From NCBI GenBank assembly GCA_029260015.1, contig JAJDEB010000033.1, positions 1 through 64,000 of the forward strand: a DNA stretch of 64,000 nt, given 5' to 3'. This document shows, one piece after another, positions 17,146-26,140 of this stretch. Made by a program: the position numbers and the translations under genes. Each line of letters opens with the position of its first letter. The first letter of the stretch is position 1. The notes beneath the pieces are model-generated. The model did not search any database. It saw only the letters and a program-made list of their open reading frames with translations, and was not told the origin of the DNA. This DNA is from Phycisphaerae bacterium. GTDB taxonomy: Bacteria > Planctomycetota > Phycisphaerae > UBA1845.

Positions 17146-18600
17146 ATGTCTCAAACTTCAGGCCATTCCGCGCATTCCGATCGGCCCAACATCGGTCAGA
17201 AAAAGAAACTGGCCAAAGAACTCGTCAAAGCCGTCAAGCGCCTTGACGGTGCCCAAGCCGCTCGCTTTACCTGGAACCATCCGAAGTTTCGCGGAAAGGA
17301 CGGGCACGATGTGGTTCGTGAAGGTGTCACACTCGCAGATGCCCAGCATGTCATCGCGCGGGAAAGTGGTTTTGAGAGTTGGCCGCAAATGACTCAGTAC
17401 CTCGAAGGGCTACACGCCGATCCTGATGGACCGGTGGCGATCTTTGAGGATGCGGTGCGGGCGATCATTCGGGGAGATGTCGCCGAGCTGCAACGCCTGC
17501 TTGGTGCGCACAAGGACTTGGCCACCATGCGTTCACCGCGCCATCACCGTGCGACGCTGCCCCATTATGTGGCGGCGAATGGTGTTGAAAACGAACACCA
17601 GATCGTTCCGGCCAATGCGGTTGAAATTGCCAAAACGCTTTTCGATTCCGGCGCAGATGCTGTGGTCGATGCGACGGCAGACACTTACGGCGGTGACGGT
17701 GGATCGACGCCGTTGGTCGCGTTGGTCACCAGCGCCCACCCACACGAAGCCGGTGTGCAACCTGATCTCGTTCGCGTGTTCTGCGACGCGGGTGCCAACC
17801 CCAACGGAATCGACGACGATGGCTTGCCGATCGCGTCGGCGCTGGGGTTTCGGTATCCAGCCGCTGCGATGGCGATCTATGATTGCGGCGCTCGGATCGA
17901 CAACCTTCCGGCAGCAGCGGGCATTGGCAATGTGCAGCTCGTTCGCCAGTACCTTGATCCAAACGCCAAGCTGGTTTCAGTCGAATGCTCGTTTCCCAAT
18001 CCGGGTCAGATCAAATTCTCCAAAAGTACAGCCCCCCACCCGTATGCAACGCTTCAACAGGCGCTGGTCTTTGCGTGCATGGGTGGTCATCGTGATGTGG
18101 CTGAGCTACTTATGGCCCAAGGGGTAGACGTCAACGGTGGACCGCGTTGCGGAATTCCCGCGATCCATGAAGCCAGCTATCAAGGCCAGTTGGAAATGGT
18201 GCAGCTTCTGCTCGAACACGGAGCCGACCCGACCATCCGCGACGAAAAATGGGAGTCCACCGCCATCGGTTGGGCAGACGGTGGCAAGCAACCGGACGTT
18301 ATCGAGTTACTGTTTCAGCAAGACCGCGTAGACATTCTCGACGCGGTGGAATTGAAGCGATATGCGATTGTCGCGAAACTATTGAAGGACGAACCGTCGC
18401 GCGCCAACGCACCAAACGGTAAAGGCGGTGCGCTACGATTCGCCGCATTTCACGGTGACCTGCGACTCGCTGAACTGCTGATCGATGCCGGTGCAGACGT
18501 TTCGCTGAAGAATGAGAATGGCCACTCTGCCCTCGACTATGCGAAAAAAGCCGGCCACATCGCGATGGTTGAACTGTTAAGATCGAAGTCAAAATCTTAA
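17146..18600 (+). CDS. ankyrin repeat protein
   Basis: A 484-residue protein. The first ~90 residues are basic and helical (KKKLAKELVKAVKRL). They include VREGVTLADAQHVIARESGFESWPQM, a segment often found before ankyrin arrays in bacteria. From about residue 105 ankyrin-like repeats run to the end, clearest in RDVAELLMAQGVDVN, LEMVQLLLEHGADPT and LRLAELLIDAGADVS. No signal peptide is seen, so it is probably cytoplasmic and acts by protein binding; the partner is unknown. The ATG at 17146 follows AAGGAGG by five bases, preferred over the longer frame from 17083. Confidence 0.88.
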   Translation: MSQTSGHSAHSDRPNIGQKKKLAKELVKAVKRLDGAQAARFTWNHPKFRGKDGHDVVREGVTLADAQHVIARESGFESWPQMTQYLEGLHADPDGPVAIFEDAVRAIIRGDVAELQRLLGAHKDLATMRSPRHHRATLPHYVAANGVENEHQIVPANAVEIAKTLFDSGADAVVDATADTYGGDGGSTPLVALVTSAHPHEAGVQPDLVRVFCDAGANPNGIDDDGLPIASALGFRYPAAAMAIYDCGARIDNLPAAAGIGNVQLVRQYLDPNAKLVSVECSFPNPGQIKFSKSTAPHPYATLQQALVFACMGGHRDVAELLMAQGVDVNGGPRCGIPAIHEASYQGQLEMVQLLLEHGADPTIRDEKWESTAIGWADGGKQPDVIELLFQQDRVDILDAVELKRYAIVAKLLKDEPSRANAPNGKGGALRFAAFHGDLRLAELLIDAGADVSLKNENGHSALDYAKKAGHIAMVELLRSKSKS

Positions 18601-18669
18601 CGTGGCAATACGCTCAAAATTTCGCACAATGTCCGCAATCACACATCGATTGGCCAATGGAGATCGGAC

Positions 18670-19251
18670 ATGAAATCTGTTTGCGTTTTTTGCGGATCGA
18701 GTCCGGGCAGTAGTCCCGACTATGTTGAGGTGGCTCGCGAGTTGGGGCGTGAACTTGCGGCTCGCAACCTGCGATTGATTTACGGTGGCGGCAATGTTGG
18801 ATTGATGGGGGCAGTCGCCGATGCAACCATGAGCGCAGGTGGTGAAGTCGTCGGCGTCATTCCGCACATGCTGGCTGAGAAGGAATTGGCCCATGTCGGC
18901 ATCACTGAACTGATCGCGGTCGATTCGATGCACGAACGCAAGATGGAGATGGCCAACCGCGCCGACGCCTTTATCGCCCTGCCCGGCGGATTCGGAACGC
19001 TGGACGAACTCTGCGAAATTCTGACATGGACCCAACTGGGCCTGCACGCCAATCCCACGGCACTGGTCAATCACCGCGGATTCTTCGACGGTTTTCTGAC
19101 GTTTCTCGATCACGCAGCCAACGAAGCGTTCCTCCGACCCGAACACCGATCGCTGGTCCTCACCGGCAAAACGCCGGCAGAAACTCTGGATTTGCTGGTC
19201 GCCAACCCACCAAAGCTTGTCGACAAATGGCTGGACCGTGAAACGGCGTAG
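18670..19251 (+). CDS. LOG family protein (nucleoside 5'-monophosphate phosphoribohydrolase-like)
   Basis: A 193-residue Rossmann-fold protein of the Lonely Guy family. Characteristic segments are VFCGSSPGSSPDYVEVAREL, YGGGNVGLMGAVADA and the active-site PGGFGTLDELCEILTW. The family cleaves cytokinin-type or simple nucleoside 5'-monophosphates into base and ribose 5-phosphate. The substrate in bacteria without cytokinin signalling is usually unclear. GGAG precedes the ATG. It faces the VOC gene tail to tail, 11 bases apart. Confidence 0.95.
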   Translation: MKSVCVFCGSSPGSSPDYVEVARELGRELAARNLRLIYGGGNVGLMGAVADATMSAGGEVVGVIPHMLAEKELAHVGITELIAVDSMHERKMEMANRADAFIALPGGFGTLDELCEILTWTQLGLHANPTALVNHRGFFDGFLTFLDHAANEAFLRPEHRSLVLTGKTPAETLDLLVANPPKLVDKWLDRETA

Positions 19252-19262
19252 CATTAATTCGA

Positions 19263-19622
19263 TCACGCGCCAACATCGGACCAAACGGCGAACTCGTTTT
19301 CGCTGGGTTCGGTGAAGTGGAAGCGGCGGCCACCTGGGAAACTGAATATTGGCTTGATGATCTTTCCGCCGGCGGCTTCGATCTTCGACTGGGTTTCTTC
19401 GAGGGTCTTGCTGTAGAAGACAATCAGGGCGCTGCCGTTTTCTGTTGATGCGGATTTGTCCGATTTGAAGAATCCACCGTCGAGGCCTGCGTCTGTGAAT
19501 GCGGTGTAGTCGGGACCGTAGTCCGTAAACGACCAGCCAAAGACAGCAGTGAAGAATGCTTTGGTGGCTTCGATGTTTTTGACTGGGTATTCAACGTAAT
19601 TGATTTTTTGGTGATTGGTCAT
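19263..19622 (-). CDS. VOC family protein (glyoxalase/bleomycin-resistance fold)
   Basis: A 119-residue single VOC-fold protein. NYVEYPVKNIEATKAFFTAVFGWSFTDYG at the N terminus and the C-terminal GRRFHFTEPSENEFAVW are typical of the glyoxalase-like group, with His and Glu as candidate metal ligands. The substrate cannot be told. No signal peptide. It lies about 40 bases upstream of nothing but the hydrolase 3' end, with its stop adjacent to the LOG gene. Confidence 0.88.
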   Translation of the reverse strand: MTNHQKINYVEYPVKNIEATKAFFTAVFGWSFTDYGPDYTAFTDAGLDGGFFKSDKSASTENGSALIVFYSKTLEETQSKIEAAGGKIIKPIFSFPGGRRFHFTEPSENEFAVWSDVGA

Positions 19623-19677
19623 GGTTGTTGGGGCTTCCCTCTACGCACGTGTTGTGCGAATGTTGAAGGTTCGTGTA

Positions 19678-20724
19678 TTACGGACTAGCAGGTGCGGCAA
19701 GCCGCACCCTACGGGATTCGATCCAGTTGACGGCTTCCTGTACTACTTTTTCATCGATCGGGCCGACCTTTGATTCCGCGATCACACCGTAGTCCTGGTA
19801 GCTTACTTCGGCTTTTTTTTCCGGACTGAGTTGGTGGCCCACGCCTTCGACGACCTGCCAAGTGTAATCTTGGTGCCCGGCTTGTCGCAAGGTATCGGTG
19901 ACGGCATAGCTTTCAAGGAGCCACCGCTGGTCTTGCGACCCGACCATCAGCAGCGTTGGCGTTTTGTTCTCAATCAACACATCTACGGGCCAACGCGTGC
20001 CCAGCTTGGTTTTGGTATCGCCTGTTGGTTTGCCCCACTTGGTGCGATTTTTTGAAAGTGCTTGAACAGCATGCTCGTGACGGTCATTGGCGTCTTTCGA
20101 TTTTTTGGCTTGGAATTCCTTGTGTGATTCGGCGGTGATTTGTTTGACGACTTCTAACTCGGTCGGGATGAGCGACGCGCCGGCGAGCATGACGACTCCG
20201 GGGGCGTCTTTGTATTCGTCGATGAGGTCGGCCGCCCGCGCTGCACCGAGGCTGTGCCCGAGCAAGAAAATGTGATCGTCGGGGACGACCTTCTCGGCGC
20301 GGAATGCGGTCATCGCTTTGCGGGCTTGCTCTACAGTTTGCGCGGGTTTGACGGGTTCGATCATGAATCCGTCGGCAGCGAAAAGTTTGTCGTCGCGATG
20401 GATCGCGTGCCAGCGCATGACCACGAAGCCACGCTTGAGCAATGCGTTGGCAATCGTATCGGCATCGCGCGTCGGTTTGCCGTCGAGCGTCATAATGCCC
20501 GGTACGCCCCAATCGATCGCCGTTCCCAGTCCCCCACCGAGTAGCATCACCGCCCACGGTTTTCGCACCGATGCATCTGGCAATTCAATTCGCCCGTCGA
20601 ACGACCAACCGTTTTCGATCTCAAACGAAATCGGAATCATCTCGGCCGCAGCGCTCACACGCGCATCACCGCGAACCGCAGCGGCTGACATCGCCAACAC
20701 CGAAACCAATAGTCCAAATCTCAT
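19678..20724 (-). CDS. secreted alpha/beta hydrolase with REP-derived C terminus
   Basis: A 348-residue hydrolase. A signal peptide covers about residues 1-19 (MRFGLLVSVLAMSAAAVRG). The nucleophile elbow is GHSLG with Ser158; the acid is probably the Asp of VGSQDQRW and the base the His of VEGVGHQLS. The fold suggests an esterase or peptidase of the dienelactone-hydrolase-like group; the substrate is unknown. GAGG precedes the ATG. The last ~10 codons (RRVRLAAP onward) are the translation of a REP element at 19691-19712, so the native end was probably altered by the repeat. Confidence 0.87.
   Translation of the reverse strand: MRFGLLVSVLAMSAAAVRGDARVSAAAEMIPISFEIENGWSFDGRIELPDASVRKPWAVMLLGGGLGTAIDWGVPGIMTLDGKPTRDADTIANALLKRGFVVMRWHAIHRDDKLFAADGFMIEPVKPAQTVEQARKAMTAFRAEKVVPDDHIFLLGHSLGAARAADLIDEYKDAPGVVMLAGASLIPTELEVVKQITAESHKEFQAKKSKDANDRHEHAVQALSKNRTKWGKPTGDTKTKLGTRWPVDVLIENKTPTLLMVGSQDQRWLLESYAVTDTLRQAGHQDYTWQVVEGVGHQLSPEKKAEVSYQDYGVIAESKVGPIDEKVVQEAVNWIESRRVRLAAPASP
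19691..19712 (-). repeat. REP element forming the 3' end of the hydrolase gene
   Basis: An 8-bp perfect stem (GGTGCGGC and its complement) with a two-base loop, headed by GTAG when read on the minus strand. This is the same design as the elements at 695-753 and 14686-14710. It lies inside the coding frame, just before the stop codon. Confidence 0.8.
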
Positions 20725-21035
20725 ACGCGCCTCACTATTTAGCGTGGTGGCATTTGCTCCACATGGTGAGACTACTTCAAATCACGACGAAAATCGCAGT
20801 TGTCTCGACGCTAAATCATTGCGCCAGAAGAGGGACCGATACATGCGGGAATCGGTCCGAATACTTCACCGTCGAATATCGATTGAGTCGATACGTTCAT
20901 CCCGCAAGTTGCGATTGCAATACCATACCCGTTAAGATGCATAACCGATTCCGACATTTGGCCAGTTTGGTCGCGCAGGAATCGATTGGGCTGGTCGTGT
21001 GGTGGTTATATTGAATGAACTCGGAGGATGAAGCG
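20725..21035. other. divergent intergenic region (hydrolase / cysteine-rich protein)
   Basis: About 310 bases between divergent genes. Overlapping frames at 20318-20935 and 20571-21014 are mostly antisense to the hydrolase and show no family resemblance. Promoters are expected but none is clear. Confidence 0.45.
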
Positions 21036-22061
21036 ATGGTGTCGGCGGGCAAAATCAAGTGCAGTGCAGTGGTCATGTTAATGGTATTGGTGGGTTTGGC
21101 AGCGACACCAGCCCATGGTCAGTTCCTTTGCGAGCCGGGCACCTTCAGCGCAACGGGACTGCAACCTTGTACCGATTGCGCCCCCGGATTCTTTCAGCCC
21201 GACAACGGTGAAACCAATTGCATGCCCTGCCCTGCCGGAAGATTTAGTCCGACTCCTGGTTCGGAGCAGTGCATCCCTTGCGCACCAGGTTCGTTTGCTG
21301 CTTCCCTTGGACAAACATCTTGCAACCTGTGCGCAGAGGGTCGGTTTGCGGCATCTCCGGGTTCTGCCTCGTGCCAGCTCTGCGCCCCGGGAAGTTTTGC
21401 GGCGAATACAGGACAGGCCTCATGCGACCTGTGTTCTGCCGGAACCTTTCAGCCCGCGCCCGGCTCGTCCCTTTGCAACGAGTGCGCCGCAGGCTTCTAC
21501 GCAGGCAACGAAGGCCAATCGAATTGCAACGCCTGCCCACCCGGTAGGTTTCAACCTCTGCCTGGGGCGGAATTATGTGAGGATTGCCCCGCCGGCACGT
21601 TTCAAGATGAGTTCGGCCAACTCGAATGCCTTTATTGTCCTGAATGCACGACATCACTTCAGGCAAGTGCGGCTTGTGCGATCGAAGAGTGCATCGATGT
21701 GGATACGGATGGATTCGGAGAATTCGGCTGCCCGTCGTGCCCCAACGGAACGGCTGTCGATTGCGATGATTCTGAACCGTTAATCTTTCCGGGCGCGGTT
21801 GAAGTCTGTGATGATCTGATCGACAACAACTGCAATGAAACAACGGATTGTGCTGATGCGGCTTGCGCGCCGGAGCTTGAGTGCGGTGGGCCTGACACGG
21901 ATGGTGACGGCATCGCCGACATTCACGACGCCTGCAACAACACGCTAATGGGACTGGCAGTTGATGCCGATGGTCGCCCGCTTGGTGACATCGACAAAGA
22001 CTGCGATACCGATTTGATCGATTTCCAATTATTCGCAAGCGGATTCAGTGGCCCGCTGTAA
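21036..22061 (+). CDS. secreted cysteine-rich repeat protein with MopE-like and dockerin-like segments
   Basis: A 341-residue exported protein. A signal peptide ends near ATPAHG. Residues ~35-200 contain about eight units of the form CxxCxxGxFxxxxGxxxC, the tyrosine-kinase-ephrin/GCC2-type Cys-rich repeat. Then comes a MopE-like putative metal-binding motif (DVDTDGFGE, VDCDDSEPLIFPGAVEVCD, DNNC). The C terminus, DIDKDCDTDLIDFQLF, resembles planctomycete dockerin-type ends. The ATG at 21036 lies eight bases after GGAGG, preferred over the upstream ATG at 21015. Probable role is a calcium-binding surface or matrix protein. Confidence 0.85.
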   Translation: MVSAGKIKCSAVVMLMVLVGLAATPAHGQFLCEPGTFSATGLQPCTDCAPGFFQPDNGETNCMPCPAGRFSPTPGSEQCIPCAPGSFAASLGQTSCNLCAEGRFAASPGSASCQLCAPGSFAANTGQASCDLCSAGTFQPAPGSSLCNECAAGFYAGNEGQSNCNACPPGRFQPLPGAELCEDCPAGTFQDEFGQLECLYCPECTTSLQASAACAIEECIDVDTDGFGEFGCPSCPNGTAVDCDDSEPLIFPGAVEVCDDLIDNNCNETTDCADAACAPELECGGPDTDGDGIADIHDACNNTLMGLAVDADGRPLGDIDKDCDTDLIDFQLFASGFSGPL

Positions 22062-22098
22062 TATCGCCGTAAGACTCTGAATATTGATCCCAAAGCAA

Positions 22099-22136
22099 AG
22101 AAAGGGCGCGACCCTCGAGAGAGTCGCGCCCTTTCT
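22099..22136. terminator. bidirectional Rho-independent terminator
   Basis: A perfect 14-bp stem, AGAAAGGGCGCGAC with its complement, around a ten-base loop. It lies between the stop codons of two converging genes, and A/T-rich stem ends serve both directions. Confidence 0.88.
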
Positions 22137-22144
22137 GACGTTTG

Positions 22145-23293
22145 TCATTTTCCGTTCGCTGCGTTCTTCGGCAGACGTTCAAACAGGAACATGCGGTCGG
22201 GGGAATTAAAGCCGGGGCCTTTGATGATGCGATCGTGGGCGTAGGTATCGTCGCCCAATACGATGAGTCCTTCCACGTCGTCGAAGACGTAGATCGCGTC
22301 GTCGAATAGGTCCATCGCATATAGCGTATCGAACGAATCGATCGACGCGGCGTGGAGCCCACCGGCTTCCTCGACGGTGATGGTCAGGTCCGGCATTGGG
22401 CTGCCATCGATCTGCGAGGCGTTGTTGTAGATAAACACTTCGCTGCCACGATCGGTGAGGATCATGCGATCGCGCGAATCCACGCTGATGTTGAAGCGGG
22501 TATTCGATCCAAACAATCCGCTGGAGAACTGACGGTCCGGCTGAACGGAGCCGTCGAGCGTTCCGTTGTCGTCAAACATATAGATGACTTCATCGTCGGC
22601 GACGTACACTGTTCCATTTGCGAAGTACACCTGATCGGGCGAAAACGTTCCGGAGTTTCGGGTGAACATGCGCGACGGTTCAACTTCGCCGTCAAACGTT
22701 TCCAGCGAAACGTCCTCGAACACATAGACGTTCTCATCCTGTTTGTTGATGACGTAGAGAACATCGTTCAACTGGTCGATCGCCACACTGGTCGGGTTAT
22801 CGATCATCGACGCCTCACCCGTCACGTTGCGATCCGGCTGACGCGTGCCCGTTGCGGTCAAGAATGAATCGTACACCGCGATCGTGTCGTTGGACTCACT
22901 GGCGATGAACAGCACACCGTTGGAACTAACGACTGCGTCCTGGCCACGAAGCACTCCGGAGGCGTTGCCATATTCGAGGGCGGTGCTGGTGAGCACGTTC
23001 TCACCGTTGACGCCAACGACATCATCGAATGACGAATGATTGGTGTTCTGGCCGGTGAGGATCAGCGCGACGATCGGATCGTCATTGTCGCTGCCACCAT
23101 TATCTCCACCTCCGCCATTTCCACCGCCGTCACCATTACCGCCACCACCGTCACCACCTCCATTGCCTCCACCGTCACCGCCACCATTGCCCCCACCGTC
23201 GACGGGAGGGGTCGCGGTGCAACCGGCAGCCAACAAGACAGAGACAGCCAACAGTAAACTCAACACGCTCTTGATCGATGCAACTGACTTCAT
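22145..23293 (-). CDS. beta-propeller (NHL-like) lipoprotein
   Basis: A 382-residue lipoprotein with signal ending in VLLAAGC. A low-complexity linker of about 40 Gly, Asp and Asn residues follows. The remainder has repeated strands around motifs such as VFIASESNDTIAVYD, LYVINKQDENVYVFED and VYVADDEVIYMFDD, the pattern of an NHL/SMP-30-like propeller. The ATG at 23293 follows AGAGGAA. The linker probably holds the propeller away from the membrane. Ligand or enzymatic role unknown. Confidence 0.83.
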   Translation of the reverse strand: MKSVASIKSVLSLLLAVSVLLAAGCTATPPVDGGGNGGGDGGGNGGGDGGGGNGDGGGNGGGGDNGGSDNDDPIVALILTGQNTNHSSFDDVVGVNGENVLTSTALEYGNASGVLRGQDAVVSSNGVLFIASESNDTIAVYDSFLTATGTRQPDRNVTGEASMIDNPTSVAIDQLNDVLYVINKQDENVYVFEDVSLETFDGEVEPSRMFTRNSGTFSPDQVYFANGTVYVADDEVIYMFDDNGTLDGSVQPDRQFSSGLFGSNTRFNISVDSRDRMILTDRGSEVFIYNNASQIDGSPMPDLTITVEEAGGLHAASIDSFDTLYAMDLFDDAIYVFDDVEGLIVLGDDTYAHDRIIKGPGFNSPDRMFLFERLPKNAANGK

Positions 23294-23726
23294 TACGAAT
23301 TCCTCTTTTCTTCGTTTAATGCTCTGAAACAATTGGCCCATTTGCCAGGGTCGGCAATATCAATCGGAGATCGCGAATCAATATCAAACCCACGAAGATC
23401 GGGCGGGATACTACCAAGACACTGATCCTATTCAAGGATCGCGATCTCGCCTGGCTTCGATTGTTGAATTCCCTTTTTGCCGACACAGTTCAAAATTTCA
23501 ACCCCATCTGCGATCCAACCCGTTTGGTCTTACATGACGTTTCAATCCTCAAAATCAACCGATTCACATACCCCAACTCCTCCTCAATAACCCGTCGCTT
23601 CCGACTTTTGACACCGAACTTGAAAATCCCACAATTATTCTCCTTTCCTTGCTGGCCAGCGTGCGTTATCGCGTAGTCATTCTTGTGTCATGTGTGTATC
23701 AACAGGAATTCCTGGGGTTAAGCGAC
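23294..23726. other. divergent intergenic region (propeller lipoprotein / gsp operon)
   Basis: About 430 bases expected to hold the promoters of the lipoprotein and of the gsp operon. The sequence is more AT-rich than its neighbours from about 23460 to 23650. No convincing gene, repeat or hairpin was found. Confidence 0.45.
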
Positions 23727-24872
23727 GTGCCTTCTGCAAATTCACATACTAGCGATTCGGTGGTTCCAGATGCTGTGGCTTTGGTGGATGGGCTCATCGG
23801 CAAGGCCCTTGCGGCGTCGGCCAGCGATCTTCACCTTGAACCTGCGGCCAATGGGCTGTCGGTGCGCCTGCGACTTGACGGAGTGCTGAGCACGATCGAC
23901 CTGATTCCTGCGGATTTCGCCGACAACGTCATCGCCCGACTCAAAGTCATGGGCGAACTTTTGACTTACCGAACGGACATCCCGCAGGAGGGATCATTCG
24001 TATTCGACGCGACCGATGGTTCCCGCCATGACCTGAGGTTGGCCGTGTTTCCGACCATCCACGGCGAGCGGGCGGTCCTGCGCATCTTTTGCGAAGACGG
24101 ACAGCCACGCTCTGTCGATCAACTGGGACTCTCAGAATCCGTGGTTCGATCGTTGAAAGATGCATCGGGACAAACCAGCGGTTTGATCCTCGTCACCGGA
24201 CCTGCCGGCGCGGGCAAGAGTACAACGCTCTATACCATCGCCCGCCACATTCTGGAAACCACACCGGGGCGAAGCGTCGTCAGCTTGGAAGACCCTGTCG
24301 AGCAGCGCATCGACGGACTGACACAGATTCAGGTGCAACCGTTTGGCGAATTGAATTATGCGCGGGCGATGCGTTCATTGCTTCGCCAGGATGTCGAGGT
24401 TTTGTTTGTGGGCGAGATTCGCGATGCGGAATCGGCGCACATTGTCGTCGAAGCTGCCCTCACCGGACACCTCGTCTTGAGCACGCTTCACAGTGGCAAC
24501 CCGGCTGAAACCATCGCGCGGTTGATCGAAATGGGCATCGCCCCCTACCAGCTAACCAGTACGTTGCGGCTGATTCACTCTCAGCGACTCCTTAGAAAAA
24601 CATGCCGCGATTGTAATGGCAAGGGATGCGAGCGATGCATTACAACCGGATATCGTAATCGTACGGCGTGTGCCCAAGCCGTCGAAATGAACGACACGCT
24701 GCGTCAACAGATTATTGAACACGCTCCAACAAGCCGGCTGCGTACGTTGATCGATAAGAACAACCCGAATTTGCACGAATGTGCAGGTTCATTGGTCGAA
24801 TCAGGCAAAACCACTCTTGACGAAGTGCGACGGGTCTTGGGCGTAGCAAGCACCAAGACCACCAACAAGTAA
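23727..24872 (+). CDS. GspE/PilB-type secretion ATPase
   Basis: A 381-residue cytoplasmic motor ATPase of the type II secretion/type IV pilus family. The linker SASDLHLEPAANGLSVRLRLDG opens the core. Walker A is LVTGPAGAGKSTT, the Asp/Walker B region is EDPVEQRIDGLTQIQV and VLFVGEIRDAESAHI, and the His box is TGHLVLSTLHS. A C-terminal Cys cluster (CRDCNGKGCERC) matches the GspE zinc site. It is short for GspE because the N-terminal N1 domain is missing. The start is uncertain: GTG at 23727 lies inside a frame open to 23649. First gene of the gsp-like operon. Confidence 0.9.
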   Translation: MPSANSHTSDSVVPDAVALVDGLIGKALAASASDLHLEPAANGLSVRLRLDGVLSTIDLIPADFADNVIARLKVMGELLTYRTDIPQEGSFVFDATDGSRHDLRLAVFPTIHGERAVLRIFCEDGQPRSVDQLGLSESVVRSLKDASGQTSGLILVTGPAGAGKSTTLYTIARHILETTPGRSVVSLEDPVEQRIDGLTQIQVQPFGELNYARAMRSLLRQDVEVLFVGEIRDAESAHIVVEAALTGHLVLSTLHSGNPAETIARLIEMGIAPYQLTSTLRLIHSQRLLRKTCRDCNGKGCERCITTGYRNRTACAQAVEMNDTLRQQIIEHAPTSRLRTLIDKNNPNLHECAGSLVESGKTTLDEVRRVLGVASTKTTNK

Positions 24873-24921
24873 TAACTCGATGCGACAATCGAGAGGACCA
24901 ACAACATGATTGGATTCAACC

Positions 24922-26121
24922 ATGCCCTGGTTTGAATATGAATGCATGACCAGTGCGGGAACGGCTGTCTCGGGAAAGCTGGAAGCGCGCGACCACGCCC
25001 AGGCGATGGAAACGCTTACCCAGATGAATCTCGACGTGCGCGAGGTTCGACCTGCCGACAAGCCTCCACCGCCGGCCATCCGCGTTTCCAACGATGATCT
25101 GATTTTCTTCAACGAGCAGCTCGCCTCGATGGCTGATGCCGGAATCGCCCTCGACCAAGGTCTCTCGCAGATGGCCCGTGACATCGAATCACCATCGCTC
25201 AAGCGTTGGGTCGAATCGCTGGTGGCTGACTTGCGGGCAGGTGCTACGGTCGAAGAAGCGCTTTCGCGACATGAATCGCAACTACCGGTGCTATACAGTC
25301 AAGTGATCAAAGCCGGCGTGGCCAGCGGTGATCTGGGCTCGACGCTGTTTCAACTCAATCAGCATCTGCGCCTGACCAAGAACACCAAAAGGATACTGTG
25401 GGAATCCATCAGTTACCCGCTGATGGTTCTGGCTGTCGGCCTGCTGATCACTTCAGTTTTCTTTCTAATGGTCGTCCCGCCTCTCAAGGAACTTTTTGCC
25501 GACTTCGACACGGCCCTGCCTGTCCTGACACAAATGCTATTAACGATCGGTGACTACTATCCAACGATTCTCGCCGTTATCGGCGGGCTGGTACTGATTG
25601 CGATTTTGGGATGGCAGTTCCTTCGTTTCACGCCAGCGGGCCGCGACTTTCGATCTGGCATCATACTGTCACTGCCGGTGCTCCGACGGGTGTACTCAGC
25701 ATCGCTGCTGGCCCGCTTCATGCGCTCGGTAGCGTCGGCTGTCACCGCGAATGTTCCGCTTCCAGAATCGTTGCGACTCGGCGCCGCAGCCACCGGATGC
25801 CGTCGTTTCATGCGCGATGCGACACTGCTCGCCAACGTTGCCGAACAAGGCCGCTCAATCTATGAAGCCAGTCAATCGACGCGGATGATACCACCGCTTT
25901 TTGGTTACTGCGTGCAGTCGGCTAAGGCGCGTGACGCCCTGCCCCAGAGCCTGAACTCGCTGGCGGCGGCTTATGAAGATCGGGCGCTGCACAGCCAATC
26001 GATGATACGGGTGCTCGCGTTTCCAATCATGATTATCTTTGTTGGTCTGGTGATAGGCCTTGGCGCATTCGCGTCGATCCTGCCACTGATTAGTCTGATT
26101 CAATCAATGTCCGGTTGGTAA
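24922..26121 (+). CDS. GspF-type inner-membrane platform protein (copy 1)
   Basis: A 399-residue type II secretion F-domain protein. It starts MPWFEYECMTSAGTAVSGKLEA, typical of GspF. It has two F domains, each with LADLRAGATVEEALSRH or similar and a following hydrophobic segment (YPLMVLAVGLLITSVFFLMVV near the middle and a C-terminal one ending FASILPLI). It anchors the ATPase and drives pseudopilus assembly. The ATG at 24922 was chosen over a TTG four codons earlier. It lies 50 bases after gspE. Confidence 0.92.
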   Translation: MPWFEYECMTSAGTAVSGKLEARDHAQAMETLTQMNLDVREVRPADKPPPPAIRVSNDDLIFFNEQLASMADAGIALDQGLSQMARDIESPSLKRWVESLVADLRAGATVEEALSRHESQLPVLYSQVIKAGVASGDLGSTLFQLNQHLRLTKNTKRILWESISYPLMVLAVGLLITSVFFLMVVPPLKELFADFDTALPVLTQMLLTIGDYYPTILAVIGGLVLIAILGWQFLRFTPAGRDFRSGIILSLPVLRRVYSASLLARFMRSVASAVTANVPLPESLRLGAAATGCRRFMRDATLLANVAEQGRSIYEASQSTRMIPPLFGYCVQSAKARDALPQSLNSLAAAYEDRALHSQSMIRVLAFPIMIIFVGLVIGLGAFASILPLISLIQSMSGW

Positions 26122-26140
26122 TCGGTCGGGTTCGCTGTTG

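Noticed and set aside
23040-23327. Proline-rich plus-strand frame
   Set aside because: It is the antisense of the Gly-rich linker in the propeller lipoprotein.
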